DNA of 35,906 nt from Arthrobacter sp. SO3 (lineage in GTDB: Bacteria > Actinomycetota > Actinomycetes > Actinomycetales > Micrococcaceae): NCBI RefSeq assembly GCF_020532825.1, contig NZ_MQTS01000096.1, positions 1-35,906 on the forward strand, given 5' to 3'. Each line of letters begins with the position of its first letter. Position 1 is the first letter of the stretch. The position numbers and the translations under genes were made by a program. The notes beneath the pieces are model-generated. The model searched no databases and was not told the origin of the DNA. It worked only from the letters and a program-made list of their open reading frames with translations. Below, one piece after another: positions 7,273-15,482 of the stretch.

Positions 7273-7993
7273 CACCGCCAGCGCCGCAGGCACCCGCACC
7301 GCTAGGCAAACCGCCACCCAAACGGCCCCGCACACCGTGAGCAAGTCCGAGCAGGCCTACGCGGCCGTCAAGGCCCGGATCGTGGACGGGACCTACTCCC
7401 CCGGCTACCGGCTGGTGCTGGCGAAGATCGCCGAGGATCTGGGCGTCAGCGTGGTGCCGGTCCGGGAGGCCATCCGACGGCTCGAAGCCGAAGGCCTGGT
7501 GAAATTCGAGCGGAACGTCGGAGCCACCGTCGCCGGGATCGACCCCACCGAGTACCTCTACACGATGCAGACCCTCAGCATCGTCGAGGGCGCCGCGACG
7601 GCCCTGTCCGCCCCGCTGATCGGGCCGGCGGACGTGGCCCGCGCCCGGGCCGTCAACGCCGAGATGCGCGACTGCCTGGAGCACTTCGACCCGGTCCGGT
7701 TCACCCGGCTGAACCAGGACTTCCACAGCGTCCTGTTCGAGCATTGCCCCAATCCGCACATCCTGGACCTGGTCCACCGGGGCTGGAACCGGCTGGCGTC
7801 GCTGCGGTCCTCGACGTTCCGTTTCGTCCCCGGCCGGGCGCACGACTCGGTCGACGAGCACGAGGCACTGCTCCGGCTCATCGAATCCGGAGCCGGAGCC
7901 GACGAGATCGAAAAAGCCGCCCGCCTGCACCGCTCCGCCACCCTCGACGCCTACCTCGCCCAAAGCAACGCGGGGTCACTTAGCGCCCATTAA
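7265..7993 (+). CDS. GntR-family regulator, FCD subfamily
   Basis: A 242-residue transcription factor. Residues 20-90 are a winged helix-turn-helix with the classical PVREAIRRLEAEGLV recognition segment. The rest is an all-helical FCD effector domain with metal-type residues in RLNQDFHSVLFEH and DEHEALLRL. It overlaps the stop codon of the preceding gene by 8 bp, so it is translated with the operon. It probably binds TCGTATACGA at 5669 and responds to a dicarboxylic or aromatic intermediate. The last nine codons (SNAGSLSAH) are supplied by one arm of a perfect inverted repeat extending past the stop, so the natural C-terminus was probably altered by that element. The N-terminal 20 residues are Thr/Ala-rich and variable. 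Confidence 0.88.
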   Translation: MNDTASAAGTRTARQTATQTAPHTVSKSEQAYAAVKARIVDGTYSPGYRLVLAKIAEDLGVSVVPVREAIRRLEAEGLVKFERNVGATVAGIDPTEYLYTMQTLSIVEGAATALSAPLIGPADVARARAVNAEMRDCLEHFDPVRFTRLNQDFHSVLFEHCPNPHILDLVHRGWNRLASLRSSTFRFVPGRAHDSVDEHEALLRLIESGAGADEIEKAARLHRSATLDAYLAQSNAGSLSAH

Positions 7994-8029
7994 ACGGCCC
8001 CACATGGGCCGTAAGTGACCCCGCGTTGC
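7965..8029. repeat. perfect 18-bp inverted repeat with nested hairpin
   Basis: Arms 7965-7982 and 8012-8029 are exact reverse complements; between them ACGGCCC (7994-8000) and GGGCCGT (8006-8012) form a second stem on the loop CACAT. The left arm encodes the C-terminus of the GntR regulator and the right arm ends 33 bp before hpaE. It may be a REP-like mobile palindrome, or an attenuating or RNA-stabilising hairpin within the operon. There is no T-run. Confidence 0.85.
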
Positions 8030-8062
8030 AGTATCAGCTTGCAAAATCAGTAAGGAAAAACA

Positions 8063-9577
8063 ATGACGTTTAGTGCCGAAGTAGCCACCACCCATTACAT
8101 CCCGCAGGATCTGACCACCCACATCCAGCACTACATCAACGGCGAGTTCGTTGATTCCGTCAGCGGCAAGACCTTCGACGTGCTGGACCCGGTGTCCAAC
8201 ACCAACTACGCCACCGCGGCAGCCGGCCAGAAGGAAGACATCGACCTCGCCGTCGCCGCCGCCCGGGAAGCCTTCACCAACGGCCCGTGGCCGAAGATGA
8301 AGCCGCGGGAACGCGCCCGGATCCTGAACAAGATCGCCGACGCCGTCGAGGCCCAGGAGGCCCGGCTCGCCGAACTCGAAACCTTCGACACCGGCCTGCC
8401 GATCACCCAGGCCGGGGGCCAGGCCCTGCGCGCGGCGGAGAACTTCCGCTTCTTCGCGGACCTGATCGTGGCCCAGTTCGACGACGCCATGAAGGTCCCC
8501 GGAGCCCAGATCAACTATGTGAACCGCAAGCCGATCGGCGTCGCCGGCCTCATCACGCCGTGGAACACCCCGTTCATGCTCGAGTCCTGGAAGCTGGCCC
8601 CGGCGCTGGCCACCGGGAACACGGTGGTCCTCAAGCCGGCCGAGTTCACCCCGCTGTCCGCCTCCCTCTGGGCCACCATCTTTAAGGACGCGGGCCTGCC
8701 CGATGGCGTCTTCAACCTGGTCAACGGCCTCGGCGAGGAGGCCGGCGACGCGCTCGTGAAGCACCCGGACGTCCCGCTGATCTCCTTCACCGGCGAGACC
8801 ACCACCGGGCAGACGATTTTCCGCAACGCCGCGGCCAACCTCAAGGGCCTCTCCATGGAGCTCGGCGGCAAGAGCCCGGCGATCATCTTCGCCGACGCCG
8901 ACCTCGACGCCGCGATCGACTCCACCCTGTTCGGGGTCTTCTCGCTCAACGGCGAACGCTGCACCGCGGGTTCCCGCATCCTCGTCCACCAGGACATCTA
9001 CGAGGAGTTCTGCGAGAAATACGCGGCCCGGGCCAAAAACATCGTGGTCGGTGACCCGCACGACCCCAGGACCGAGGTCGGCGCCCTGGTCCACCCGGAG
9101 CACTACGCCAAGGTGGCCTCCTACGTCGAGATCGGCAAGACCGAGGGCAGGCTGCTGGCCGGCGGCGGACGCCCGGACCACCTCCCCGAGGGCAACTACA
9201 TTGCGCCGACGGTGTTCGCCGACGTCGCCCCGGACGCGCGGATCTTCCAGGAGGAAATCTTCGGCCCGGTCGTCGCGATCACCCCGTTCGACAGCGACGA
9301 GGAAGCCCTCGCCCTGGCGAACAACACGAAGTACGGCCTCGCCGCTTACATCTGGACCCAGAACCTCACCCGCGCGCACAACTTCTCGCAGAACGTCGAG
9401 GCCGGCATGGTCTGGCTCAACAGCCACAACGTCCGCGACCTCCGCACCCCCTTCGGCGGGGTCAAGGCCTCCGGGCTCGGGCACGAGGGCGGCTACCGAT
9501 CCATCGACTTCTACACCGACCAGCAGGCCGTCCACATCACCCTCGGCACCGTCCACACCCCCAGGTTCGGCGCCTAA
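8063..9577 (+). CDS. hpaE: 5-carboxymethyl-2-hydroxymuconate semialdehyde dehydrogenase
   Basis: A 504-residue NAD(P)-dependent aldehyde dehydrogenase. The catalytic set is intact: N168 in TPWNTPF, general base E266 in MELGGKSP and nucleophile C300 in GERCTAGS. Between ring-cleavage dioxygenase and hydratase genes, it should oxidise the ring-opened CHMS to 5-carboxymethyl-2-hydroxymuconate. Length and motifs match HpaE/HpcC. The ATG is preceded by AAGGAA at good distance. A perfect hairpin lies between it and gntR, so its level may be set separately from the first two genes. The family is certain; the exact substrate comes from the operon. Confidence 0.9.
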   Translation: MTFSAEVATTHYIPQDLTTHIQHYINGEFVDSVSGKTFDVLDPVSNTNYATAAAGQKEDIDLAVAAAREAFTNGPWPKMKPRERARILNKIADAVEAQEARLAELETFDTGLPITQAGGQALRAAENFRFFADLIVAQFDDAMKVPGAQINYVNRKPIGVAGLITPWNTPFMLESWKLAPALATGNTVVLKPAEFTPLSASLWATIFKDAGLPDGVFNLVNGLGEEAGDALVKHPDVPLISFTGETTTGQTIFRNAAANLKGLSMELGGKSPAIIFADADLDAAIDSTLFGVFSLNGERCTAGSRILVHQDIYEEFCEKYAARAKNIVVGDPHDPRTEVGALVHPEHYAKVASYVEIGKTEGRLLAGGGRPDHLPEGNYIAPTVFADVAPDARIFQEEIFGPVVAITPFDSDEEALALANNTKYGLAAYIWTQNLTRAHNFSQNVEAGMVWLNSHNVRDLRTPFGGVKASGLGHEGGYRSIDFYTDQQAVHITLGTVHTPRFGA

Positions 9578-9643
9578 GCACCAAAGCCCGCCAGCCGCCG
9601 TCGTACCTTTCCCCAGAACCCTCCTCAACGAAGAGAGAATCCC

Positions 9644-10729
9644 ATGAGCAACGTCATCCCCAAGCCCTCCGTCCCGGCTCCGGACATTGTCCGCTGCGCC
9701 TACATGGAAATCGTCGTCACCGACCTCGCCAAGTCCCGCGCGTTCTACGTGGACGTCCTGGGCCTGCACGTGACCGAGGAAGACGAGAACAACATCTACC
9801 TGCGCTCCCTGGAGGAGTTCATCCACCACAACCTGGTGCTGCGCAAGGGACCCATCGCCGCCGTCGCCGCGTTCGCCTACCGGGTGAAGTCCCCCGCCGA
9901 GGTCGACGCCGCCGAGGCCTACTATAAGGAACTCGGCTGCCGCACCGAACGCCGCAAGGAAGGTTTCACCAAGGGCATCGGCGACGCCGTCCGCGTGGAG
10001 GACCCGCTGGGCTTCCCCTACGAGTTCTTCTACGAAACCGAGCACGTCGAACGCCTCACCCAGCGCTACGACCTCTACTCCGCCGGCGAACTGGTCCGGC
10101 TGGACCACTTCAACCAGGTCACCCCGGACGTCCCGCGCGGCCGGAAATACCTCGAGGACCTCGGTTTCCGGGTCTCGGAGGACATCCAGGATTCCGACGG
10201 CGTCTCCTACGCCGTGTGGATGCACCGCAAGCAGACCGTGCACGACACCGCCCTGACCGGCGGCAACGGCCCGCGGATGCACCACATCGCCTTCGCCACG
10301 CACGAAAAGCACAACATCATCCAGATCTGCGACAAGATGGGCGCGCTGCGGATCTCGGACCGGATCGAACGCGGCCCCGGCCGGCACGGCGTGTCCAACG
10401 CCTTCTACCTCTACATCCTGGACCCGGACGGGCACCGCGTGGAGATCTACACCCAGGACTACTACACCGGCGACCCGGACAACCCCACCATCACCTGGGA
10501 CGTGCACGACAACCAGCGCCGCGACTGGTGGGGCAACCCCGTGGTCCCGTCCTGGTACACCGAGGCCTCCCTGGTCCTGGACCTCGACGGGAACCCGCAG
10601 CCCGTCATCGTCCGCGAGGATAAGAGCGAGATGGCCGTGACCGTCGGGGCCGACGGCTTCTCCTACACCCGCAAGGACGGCGCCCCCGAAGGTGACCGGA
10701 CGGGCTTCAAGCTCGGCGCGCAGCTCTAG
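9644..10729 (+). CDS. hpaD: homoprotocatechuate 2,3-dioxygenase
   Basis: A 361-residue extradiol dioxygenase of the vicinal-oxygen-chelate type. It cleaves 3,4-dihydroxyphenylacetate next to its hydroxyls, giving 5-carboxymethyl-2-hydroxymuconate semialdehyde. Metal ligands fall at H155 (RLDHFNQV), H214 (GPRMHHIAF) and E267 (DGHRVEIYT), with acid-base H200 in QTVHDTAL; these are the numbers known for the Brevibacterium fuscum enzyme, and the whole chain looks collinear with it and with Arthrobacter globiformis MndD as I remember them. The relatives use Fe(II) or Mn(II), which sequence alone does not settle. Start ATG has GAAGAGAGA upstream. It is the most securely identified gene in the island and fixes the pathway. 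Confidence 0.95.
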   Translation: MSNVIPKPSVPAPDIVRCAYMEIVVTDLAKSRAFYVDVLGLHVTEEDENNIYLRSLEEFIHHNLVLRKGPIAAVAAFAYRVKSPAEVDAAEAYYKELGCRTERRKEGFTKGIGDAVRVEDPLGFPYEFFYETEHVERLTQRYDLYSAGELVRLDHFNQVTPDVPRGRKYLEDLGFRVSEDIQDSDGVSYAVWMHRKQTVHDTALTGGNGPRMHHIAFATHEKHNIIQICDKMGALRISDRIERGPGRHGVSNAFYLYILDPDGHRVEIYTQDYYTGDPDNPTITWDVHDNQRRDWWGNPVVPSWYTEASLVLDLDGNPQPVIVREDKSEMAVTVGADGFSYTRKDGAPEGDRTGFKLGAQL

Positions 10730-10731
10730 CC

Positions 10732-11517
10732 ATGCTGGATGCCAAGACGATTGAGGCCATCGCCGATGAGCTGCTGGAGGCCGCCCGACGCCGGACTCCG
10801 GTCCCGCTGCTGACCGCCCGCTACCCGGGAATGACGGTCGAGGACTCCTACGCCGTCCAGCAGCTCTGGCGGCAACGCAACGAGGAGGCCGGGCGGAAGC
10901 TGGTGGGCCGCAAGATCGGCCTGACCTCCAAGGCCATGCAGGCCGCCACCGGCATCACCGAGCCGGACTACGGCGCGATCTTTGATGACATGGTGCTGGA
11001 GACGGGCTGCTCCGTGGAATGGGATCAGTACACCCATCCCCGCGTGGAGGTGGAGCTGGCGTTCGTGCTGAAGAAGGACCTCAGCGGCCCCGGCTGCACC
11101 ATCTTCGATGTCCTCAACGCCACGGACTACGTCATCCCGGCCCTGGAGATCCTCGATTCCCGGATCCAGATGGAGGGCCGGACCATCGTGGACACCATCT
11201 CGGACAACGCCGCGATGGGGGCCATGGTGATCGGCGGCAACCCCGTCCGCCCGGACGCTGTGGACCTGCGCTGGGTCTCGGCCATCCTCTACAAGAACCA
11301 GACCGTGGAGGAAACCGGCGTCGCCGCCGGGGTCCTGGACCACCCCGCCAACGGCGTGCACTGGCTCGCCAACAAGATCGCCGCCCACGGGGACGGGCTG
11401 AAGGCCGGAGACATCATCCTCGCCGGCTCCTTCACCCGGCCCCTCTGGGTCTACAAGGGCGATACCGTCCACGCCGACTACGGACCCCTGGGAGTTGTCA
11501 CATGCCGATTCGAGTAG
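10732..11517 (+). CDS. hpaH: 2-oxohept-4-ene-1,7-dioate hydratase
   Basis: A 261-residue hydratase of the HpaH/MhpD family that adds water to 2-oxohept-4-ene-1,7-dioate, giving 4-hydroxy-2-oxoheptanedioate. [13 protein letters not shown] (58-70) is the family signature, and the metal-binding glutamates appear as E106 and E108 (VEVELAFVL) and E139 (ALEILDSR), the positions known in MhpD. Its ATG follows the hpaD stop after 2 nt and its end overlaps the start of hpaI by 16 bp, showing tight translational coupling. Length agrees with the family (about 262-267). Confidence 0.92.
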   Translation: MLDAKTIEAIADELLEAARRRTPVPLLTARYPGMTVEDSYAVQQLWRQRNEEAGRKLVGRKIGLTSKAMQAATGITEPDYGAIFDDMVLETGCSVEWDQYTHPRVEVELAFVLKKDLSGPGCTIFDVLNATDYVIPALEILDSRIQMEGRTIVDTISDNAAMGAMVIGGNPVRPDAVDLRWVSAILYKNQTVEETGVAAGVLDHPANGVHWLANKIAAHGDGLKAGDIILAGSFTRPLWVYKGDTVHADYGPLGVVTCRFE

Positions 11518-12359
11518 AACCCGCCCCCACGTTCCGCGACGCCCTGCGCGACCAAACCGGCGCTGCCGGCCGGCCGCTGGCCGGAATGTGGGTCTGCTCC
11601 GGCAGCCCCCTGGTGGCCGAACTCTGCGCCGGTTCCGGCCTGGACTGGCTGCTGGTCGACGCCGAACACAGCCCCAACGGACTCGAATCCATCCTCGCCC
11701 AGCTGCAGGCCATCAACGGCTACCCGGTCAACACCCTGGTCCGGCCGCCGGTGAACGACACCGTGCTCATCAAGCAGTACCTGGACCTGGGCGTACAGAA
11801 CCTGCTGATCCCGATGGTGAACTCGGCGGCCGAGGCGGAAGCCGCCGTCGCCGCCACCCGGTACCCGCCGCACGGCGTCCGCGGCGTCGGTTCCGCCCTG
11901 GCCCGCGCCGCACGCTGGAACCGGGTCCCGGATTACCTCGCCCGCGCCTCTGAGACCATCAGCGTCACCGTCCAGATCGAATCCACTGAAGCTGTTGACG
12001 TCGTGGAGAACATCCTGGCGGTGGACGGCGTGGACGCGATCTTCCTGGGACCGTCCGACCTCGCCGCCTCCATGGGTCTCCTGGGCCAGCAGGAACACCC
12101 CCGAGTGCGCGCCGCCGTCGAACACTGCCTCACCGCTGCAGCTGCCGCGGGCAAACCTGCAGGGGTGAACGCCTTCAACCCCGCCACCGCGCACCACTAC
12201 CTGGCCGCGGGGGCGGCATTTATCCTGGTGGGCGCCGACGTGGCACTGCTGGCCCGCGGCTCGGAGGCACTCGCTGCGGACTTCATCCGGCCCGACGGCG
12301 GCGGCTCCCCGTCCGCGGGAGGACCCCCTGCCGCTGGAGGCACCCCTGCCAGCTACTAA
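11502..12359 (+). CDS. hpaI: 4-hydroxy-2-oxoheptane-1,7-dioate aldolase
   Basis: A 285-residue class II aldolase of the HpaI/HpcH family that splits 4-hydroxy-2-oxoheptanedioate into pyruvate and succinate semialdehyde, ending the pathway. Catalytic and metal residues are H56 (DAEHSPN), R81 (LVRPP), E160 (VQIEST) and D186 (GPSDLAASMG), each shifted by 11 from E. coli HpaI (H45, R70, E149, D175). I chose the ATG at 11502, inside the end of hpaH; the open frame extends further upstream but is then only hpaH in another frame. The C-terminus ends in a Gly/Pro/Ser-rich tail of about 20 residues not needed for the fold. A repeat cluster follows. Confidence 0.92.
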   Translation: MPIRVEPAPTFRDALRDQTGAAGRPLAGMWVCSGSPLVAELCAGSGLDWLLVDAEHSPNGLESILAQLQAINGYPVNTLVRPPVNDTVLIKQYLDLGVQNLLIPMVNSAAEAEAAVAATRYPPHGVRGVGSALARAARWNRVPDYLARASETISVTVQIESTEAVDVVENILAVDGVDAIFLGPSDLAASMGLLGQQEHPRVRAAVEHCLTAAAAAGKPAGVNAFNPATAHHYLAAGAAFILVGADVALLARGSEALAADFIRPDGGGSPSAGGPPAAGGTPASY

Positions 12360-12372
12360 CCAGCTCCTGTAG

Positions 12373-12430
12373 CCGTTTGCCACGAATGGTCGCTATTGAA
12401 CCTCTTATAGCGGCCATTCATGGCAAACGG
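12373..12430. repeat. REP-like hairpin 1 after hpaI
   Basis: Arms 12373-12396 and 12407-12430 are 24-nt reverse complements with two transitions that still allow G-U pairs, around a 10-nt loop. It begins 14 bp after the hpaI stop and can terminate transcription from both converging genes. The right arm contains ATAGCGGCCATTC, the core shared with the palindrome at 3438. Confidence 0.85.
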
Positions 12431-12480
12431 GCGCGACATAACGGCCATTCATGGCAAACGGGCGCGACATAGCGGCCATT
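12431..12480. repeat. direct half-copies of the REP-like element, 31-bp period
   Basis: The core ATARCGGCCATTC occurs at 12407, 12438, 12469 and 12510; the first three are exactly 31 bp apart and separated by GGCAAACGGGCGCGAC or its remains. The array appears to have grown by duplication of half an element. Confidence 0.8.
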
Positions 12481-12528
12481 CGCCACAGAGGGTCGCTATG
12501 GAACCTCCCATAACGGCCATTCGTGGCG
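12481..12528. repeat. REP-like hairpin 2 before the GNAT gene
   Basis: Arms 12481-12501 and 12508-12528 pair imperfectly (about 16 of 21) on the loop AACCTC. The centre CGCTATGG...CCATAACGG closely resembles the perfect palindrome at 3438-3471. It lies just past the minus-strand GNAT stop codon at 12557. Confidence 0.75.
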
Positions 12529-12556
12529 AACGGGCGACCCCGCGGCCGGCTGACTC

Positions 12557-13144
12557 CTAAGCCCCCTGCCGGGACTGCCATTCATGCTCAAGGATGGCGT
12601 AGACAACTTCCGTGGCCCACTGGCCCTTGTAGTGCCACTTGTCCACCTGGGTGGATTCCCGCCGCATGCCAAGACGTTCGCACAGCGCCGCAGAGGCCGT
12701 GTTGAGCGCGTCGAGCTTGGCATCAATCCGGTGGAAGTGGAGCTCCTCGAAGCCCAGCTTCAGCAGGGCCCCGGCGGCTTCTGTCGCGATGCCCTTGCCG
12801 CGGGCTTCCGGGGCGAGGCTCCAGCCGATCTCGGCTTGGCCGCAGCCCGGCAGCCACTTCAGTACCACCTCGCCGAGCAGTCCGGGCGACTCCGCGGCCT
12901 CGATGGCCAGGCAGATCCAGTCGCCCTCCTTCTCGAACACGAAGTTGGCGTACTTGCCCACGGACTCCATGGACTTGGTGTAGCTCTTCGCTTCCCCGGG
13001 CAGGAACCGCGCGGTCTCGGGCAGCGAATGGTAGGCGTGGTACGCGTCCAGGTCGCCGGCCTCGAAGCGGCGCAGCAACAGCCGTTCGGTCCGGAGGGGT
13101 AGCGGGAGCGGTATGGGTTCCGTCATGCCCCCAACGCTACCCAT
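12557..13144 (-). CDS. GNAT-family N-acetyltransferase, RimJ/RimL type
   Basis: A 195-residue GCN5-related acetyltransferase. The N-terminal strand LRTERLLLRRFEAGDLDAY is typical of the RimJ/RimL subgroup; EIGWSLAPEARGKGIATEAA carries the acetyl-CoA pyrophosphate-binding loop, and the C-terminal part has NTASAALCERLGMRRE, the usual helix and strand after the loop. RimJ/RimL proteins acetylate ribosomal protein N-termini, but many relatives modify small amines, so the substrate is open. I chose the ATG at 13144 because GGAG lies 6 nt upstream; ATGs at 13156 and 13126 are alternatives. It follows the LysR gene on the same strand after about 60 bp. Confidence 0.85.
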   Translation of the reverse strand: MGSVGGMTEPIPLPLPLRTERLLLRRFEAGDLDAYHAYHSLPETARFLPGEAKSYTKSMESVGKYANFVFEKEGDWICLAIEAAESPGLLGEVVLKWLPGCGQAEIGWSLAPEARGKGIATEAAGALLKLGFEELHFHRIDAKLDALNTASAALCERLGMRRESTQVDKWHYKGQWATEVVYAILEHEWQSRQGA

Positions 13145-13207
13145 CGATTGCTCCATGGGCGCCCTTTTGACCCGCCAGGGCTATTTGCGGTGAGGTACTT
13201 CTGAGTT

Positions 13208-14161
13208 TTAGATGTTGACCGAGCCGAGCTGGCCCGGGCGCCCGAACGTTTGGGGCATGGCCTTGGAGGCATCCCGCAGGGTTTGCCGGAAGCCGAGCAT
13301 GGCTGGCGTCGACTTCCGTCCTTTGAGCTGCCCGAGCAGGATCCGGCGGACAGGGACGGGGATCCGGGGGTCGAGCGGGACGAGCCGGACGTCGTCGCGC
13401 AGATTTGTGAGCGACAGCCGGGGGGCGAGCGCCACGCCGAGCCCTGCCGCCACCATTGCCTGTGCTTCCTGATAGTCATGGGCGTCATAGGAGATGTCCG
13501 GAGCGAATCCTGCAGCGTGGCAGCTTCTGGTCAGCACGTCCGCCACGGGGTGCCCGTCCGCGCGGATGATCCAGCGGGCCGCAGCAAGCGAGCTGAGGTC
13601 CACGGGACCGCTGCGCCCTATGTCGCTGCTCCCCGCCACTACAAGGACGGTGGGATCGTCCACGAGCTTTTCGGTCTCGATTTCATCGTCCGCGAACGGG
13701 CTCCAGTCGTATTCCCAGAGAAGGGCCAGCTCCACCTCGCGCATGAGCAGCAGCTCCCGCAGCGGATCCCGCAACGCACTCTTGACTGACACGGAAACGG
13801 CGGGATGCTCCCTGGCGAACTGGGTCAGGACCAACGGCAGTAGCGAGGCGGAGGCCGTGGGAAAGGACCCGATCCGCAGGCTGCCGGCTCGTAGCCCGCT
13901 CAGTGCCTCAAGGTCGGACTGGGCGCCCGCCAGCTCACGTCGGATGGACCGGGCCCTCGCCACCAGGGCAGCCCCCGCATCCGTTAGAACCACGCCCCGG
14001 GCGTGCCTCTCAAAGAGGGTCTGCCCAGCTTCCGCCTCGAGCCGGCGCATTTGCTGGGAGACCGCGGACGTCGTGTACATCATGGCCTCGGCCGCGGCCG
14101 TCAGGGATCCATACTCGGCAATTTCAGCGAGCAGAAAGAGGCGGCGAACATCAAGCTCCAT
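13208..14161 (-). CDS. LysR-family transcriptional regulator
   Basis: A 317-residue LysR-type regulator. Residues 1-60 hold the winged helix-turn-helix (LLAEIAEYGSLTAAAEAM, then TTSAVSQQMRRLEAEAG), followed by the linker helix and a two-lobed effector domain from about residue 90. It is transcribed away from the PrpF/ABC/MatC genes across a 142-bp gap, the classical arrangement of a LysR activator and its target, so the inducer is probably the acid handled there. No Shine-Dalgarno sequence precedes the ATG, but TACACT sits 7 nt before it, suggesting a leaderless transcript. Confidence 0.9.
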   Translation of the reverse strand: MELDVRRLFLLAEIAEYGSLTAAAEAMMYTTSAVSQQMRRLEAEAGQTLFERHARGVVLTDAGAALVARARSIRRELAGAQSDLEALSGLRAGSLRIGSFPTASASLLPLVLTQFAREHPAVSVSVKSALRDPLRELLLMREVELALLWEYDWSPFADDEIETEKLVDDPTVLVVAGSSDIGRSGPVDLSSLAAARWIIRADGHPVADVLTRSCHAAGFAPDISYDAHDYQEAQAMVAAGLGVALAPRLSLTNLRDDVRLVPLDPRIPVPVRRILLGQLKGRKSTPAMLGFRQTLRDASKAMPQTFGRPGQLGSVNI

Positions 14162-14168
14162 GGAACAG

Positions 14169-14174
14169 AGTGTA
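14169..14174 (-). promoter_or_regulatory. -10 element of lysR, leaderless start
   Basis: TACACT on the minus strand, ending 7 nt before the LysR ATG, would put the transcription start at or next to the start codon. The -35 is unclear: TTTGCA lies 15 bp upstream. Absence of a ribosome site supports leaderless translation, which is common in actinobacteria. Confidence 0.4.
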
Positions 14175-14303
14175 GTTCAAGTTAAGCCCTGCAAAGAAAA
14201 CGAACATTGTGCTGAACTCTCCAAACCCCGAAAGTTGATATGACCGAGGCCACACAGGCGCCGTGGCGGCCAGGACAACAACTACTTTCGAATCGAGAAT
14301 CCA

Positions 14304-15446
14304 TTGAGAATCCCAGCAACCCTGGTCAGGGGTGGAACCAGCAAATGCTGGCTGTTCGACGGCCAGGACCTCCCGGCGTCGAGGGACCAGATCGAGGCCC
14401 TCCTGATTGACACTTTCAACGCCGCGGACCCCCGTCAGATCGACGGCGTCGGCGGGGCCACGTCCACGACCTCCAAAGCGGCCGTCGTCTCGGCCGCCTC
14501 CGAGGACGACGTCGACGTTGACTACCTCTTCGCGCAGGTCGGCATCGGCGACGGCCGCGTCGAATGGGGCAGCAACTGCGGAAACTGCGCGACGGCCATT
14601 GCCCTCTACGCGGTGAGCCACGGCTTTGTGCGCGCTACACCGGGAACCACGCTCGTCCGGATGCGCAACCTGAACACCGGCACACGGCTCGAAGCCGACG
14701 TCAACACACCGGACGGGAAACTGCCGGCCTTTGGCGACGCGCAAGTCCCCGGCACCCTGGCCACCGGGGTCCCCGTCACCCTCGCCTTCCTCGACCCCGC
14801 CGGTGGCAGCACCGGTTCTGCACTGCCCACCCGGCACGCACGCGAAGAACTTTCGGTAGGTGGCCGGAATTATTTGGTCTCCATGATCGACGCCGGGGCG
14901 CCGATGGTTCTGGTGGCGGCCGCAAGCCTGGGCCTCACTGGGACCGAGAGCCTGGCCGAACTCTCGGATTTCGTGCCCGTGCTCACCGAAATCCGAAGCG
15001 CTGCCGCCGTGCGCATGGGGCTCAGGGCCGCGGGCTCACCGGTTGACCATGCAGTGCCCAAGGTGGCGATTGTTGGCACCGCCACGGACTTCGTCACCAC
15101 AGGGGGCCAGCACATCAGCGGCTCGGCCTATGACGTCTCGATCCGGACGCTCTCCATGCACGCCCCGCACCCGGCCATCGGGCTGACGTCCGCCGTCGGC
15201 GTCGCCACGGCTGCCATCACCGCAGGAACGGTAGTCAACGCCGCCCTGGCTCGCGGGGCGATTCAGACACCTGCCGACGCCACTACCCACCTGCGGATCG
15301 GCACTGCCGCCGGCATCATCGCCACGGTCGCCACTGTGGACCCTTTCGGGCGACCTGCCCGGATCGGACTCGAGCGGGCCGCCCGCGTCATCAGCGAATC
15401 CATCATCTTTACCCGTGCGACCGCCACCGTGCGGGCCAGCGCCTAA
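14304..15446 (+). CDS. PrpF-family isomerase (methylaconitate/oxalomesaconate type)
   Basis: A 380-residue protein of the PrpF family (diaminopimelate-epimerase fold), cofactor-free enzymes moving a double bond in unsaturated tricarboxylates: 2-methylaconitate isomerase, 4-oxalomesaconate tautomerase and trans-aconitate relatives. Visible signatures are MRIPATLVRGGTSK (1-14), GVGGATSTTSKAAVV (48-62) and SNCGNC with C92 and C95. The start is TTG at 14304: it is the only in-frame start after a stop at 14241 and gives the standard family N-terminus; the ribosome site (GAG, 6 nt upstream) is weak. No prp or galD partner genes are nearby, so the substrate is unknown, but the ABC and MatC-like carriers that follow point to an imported di- or tricarboxylate. 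Confidence 0.85.
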   Translation: MRIPATLVRGGTSKCWLFDGQDLPASRDQIEALLIDTFNAADPRQIDGVGGATSTTSKAAVVSAASEDDVDVDYLFAQVGIGDGRVEWGSNCGNCATAIALYAVSHGFVRATPGTTLVRMRNLNTGTRLEADVNTPDGKLPAFGDAQVPGTLATGVPVTLAFLDPAGGSTGSALPTRHAREELSVGGRNYLVSMIDAGAPMVLVAAASLGLTGTESLAELSDFVPVLTEIRSAAAVRMGLRAAGSPVDHAVPKVAIVGTATDFVTTGGQHISGSAYDVSIRTLSMHAPHPAIGLTSAVGVATAAITAGTVVNAALARGAIQTPADATTHLRIGTAAGIIATVATVDPFGRPARIGLERAARVISESIIFTRATATVRASA

Positions 15447-15482
15447 CTGCGCACGAACAGACCAAGACAAAGGAGTCGGACA

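Noticed and set aside
5854..7344. A 496-codon open frame on the minus strand opposite the FAH-RraA gene.
   Set aside because: Same reason: the plus-strand protein has family motifs throughout, and the minus frame is compositionally a shadow and starts inside gntR.
7965..8029. Terminal inverted repeats of an insertion sequence.
   Set aside because: Only 29 bp separate the arms, so no transposase can lie between them, and I saw no target duplication.
7976..10507. An 843-codon open frame on the minus strand opposite hpaE and hpaD.
   Set aside because: It is a GC-bias shadow: the plus-strand frames carry complete catalytic motifs, while this frame gives a Val/Gly/Asp-rich sequence with no recognisable domain.
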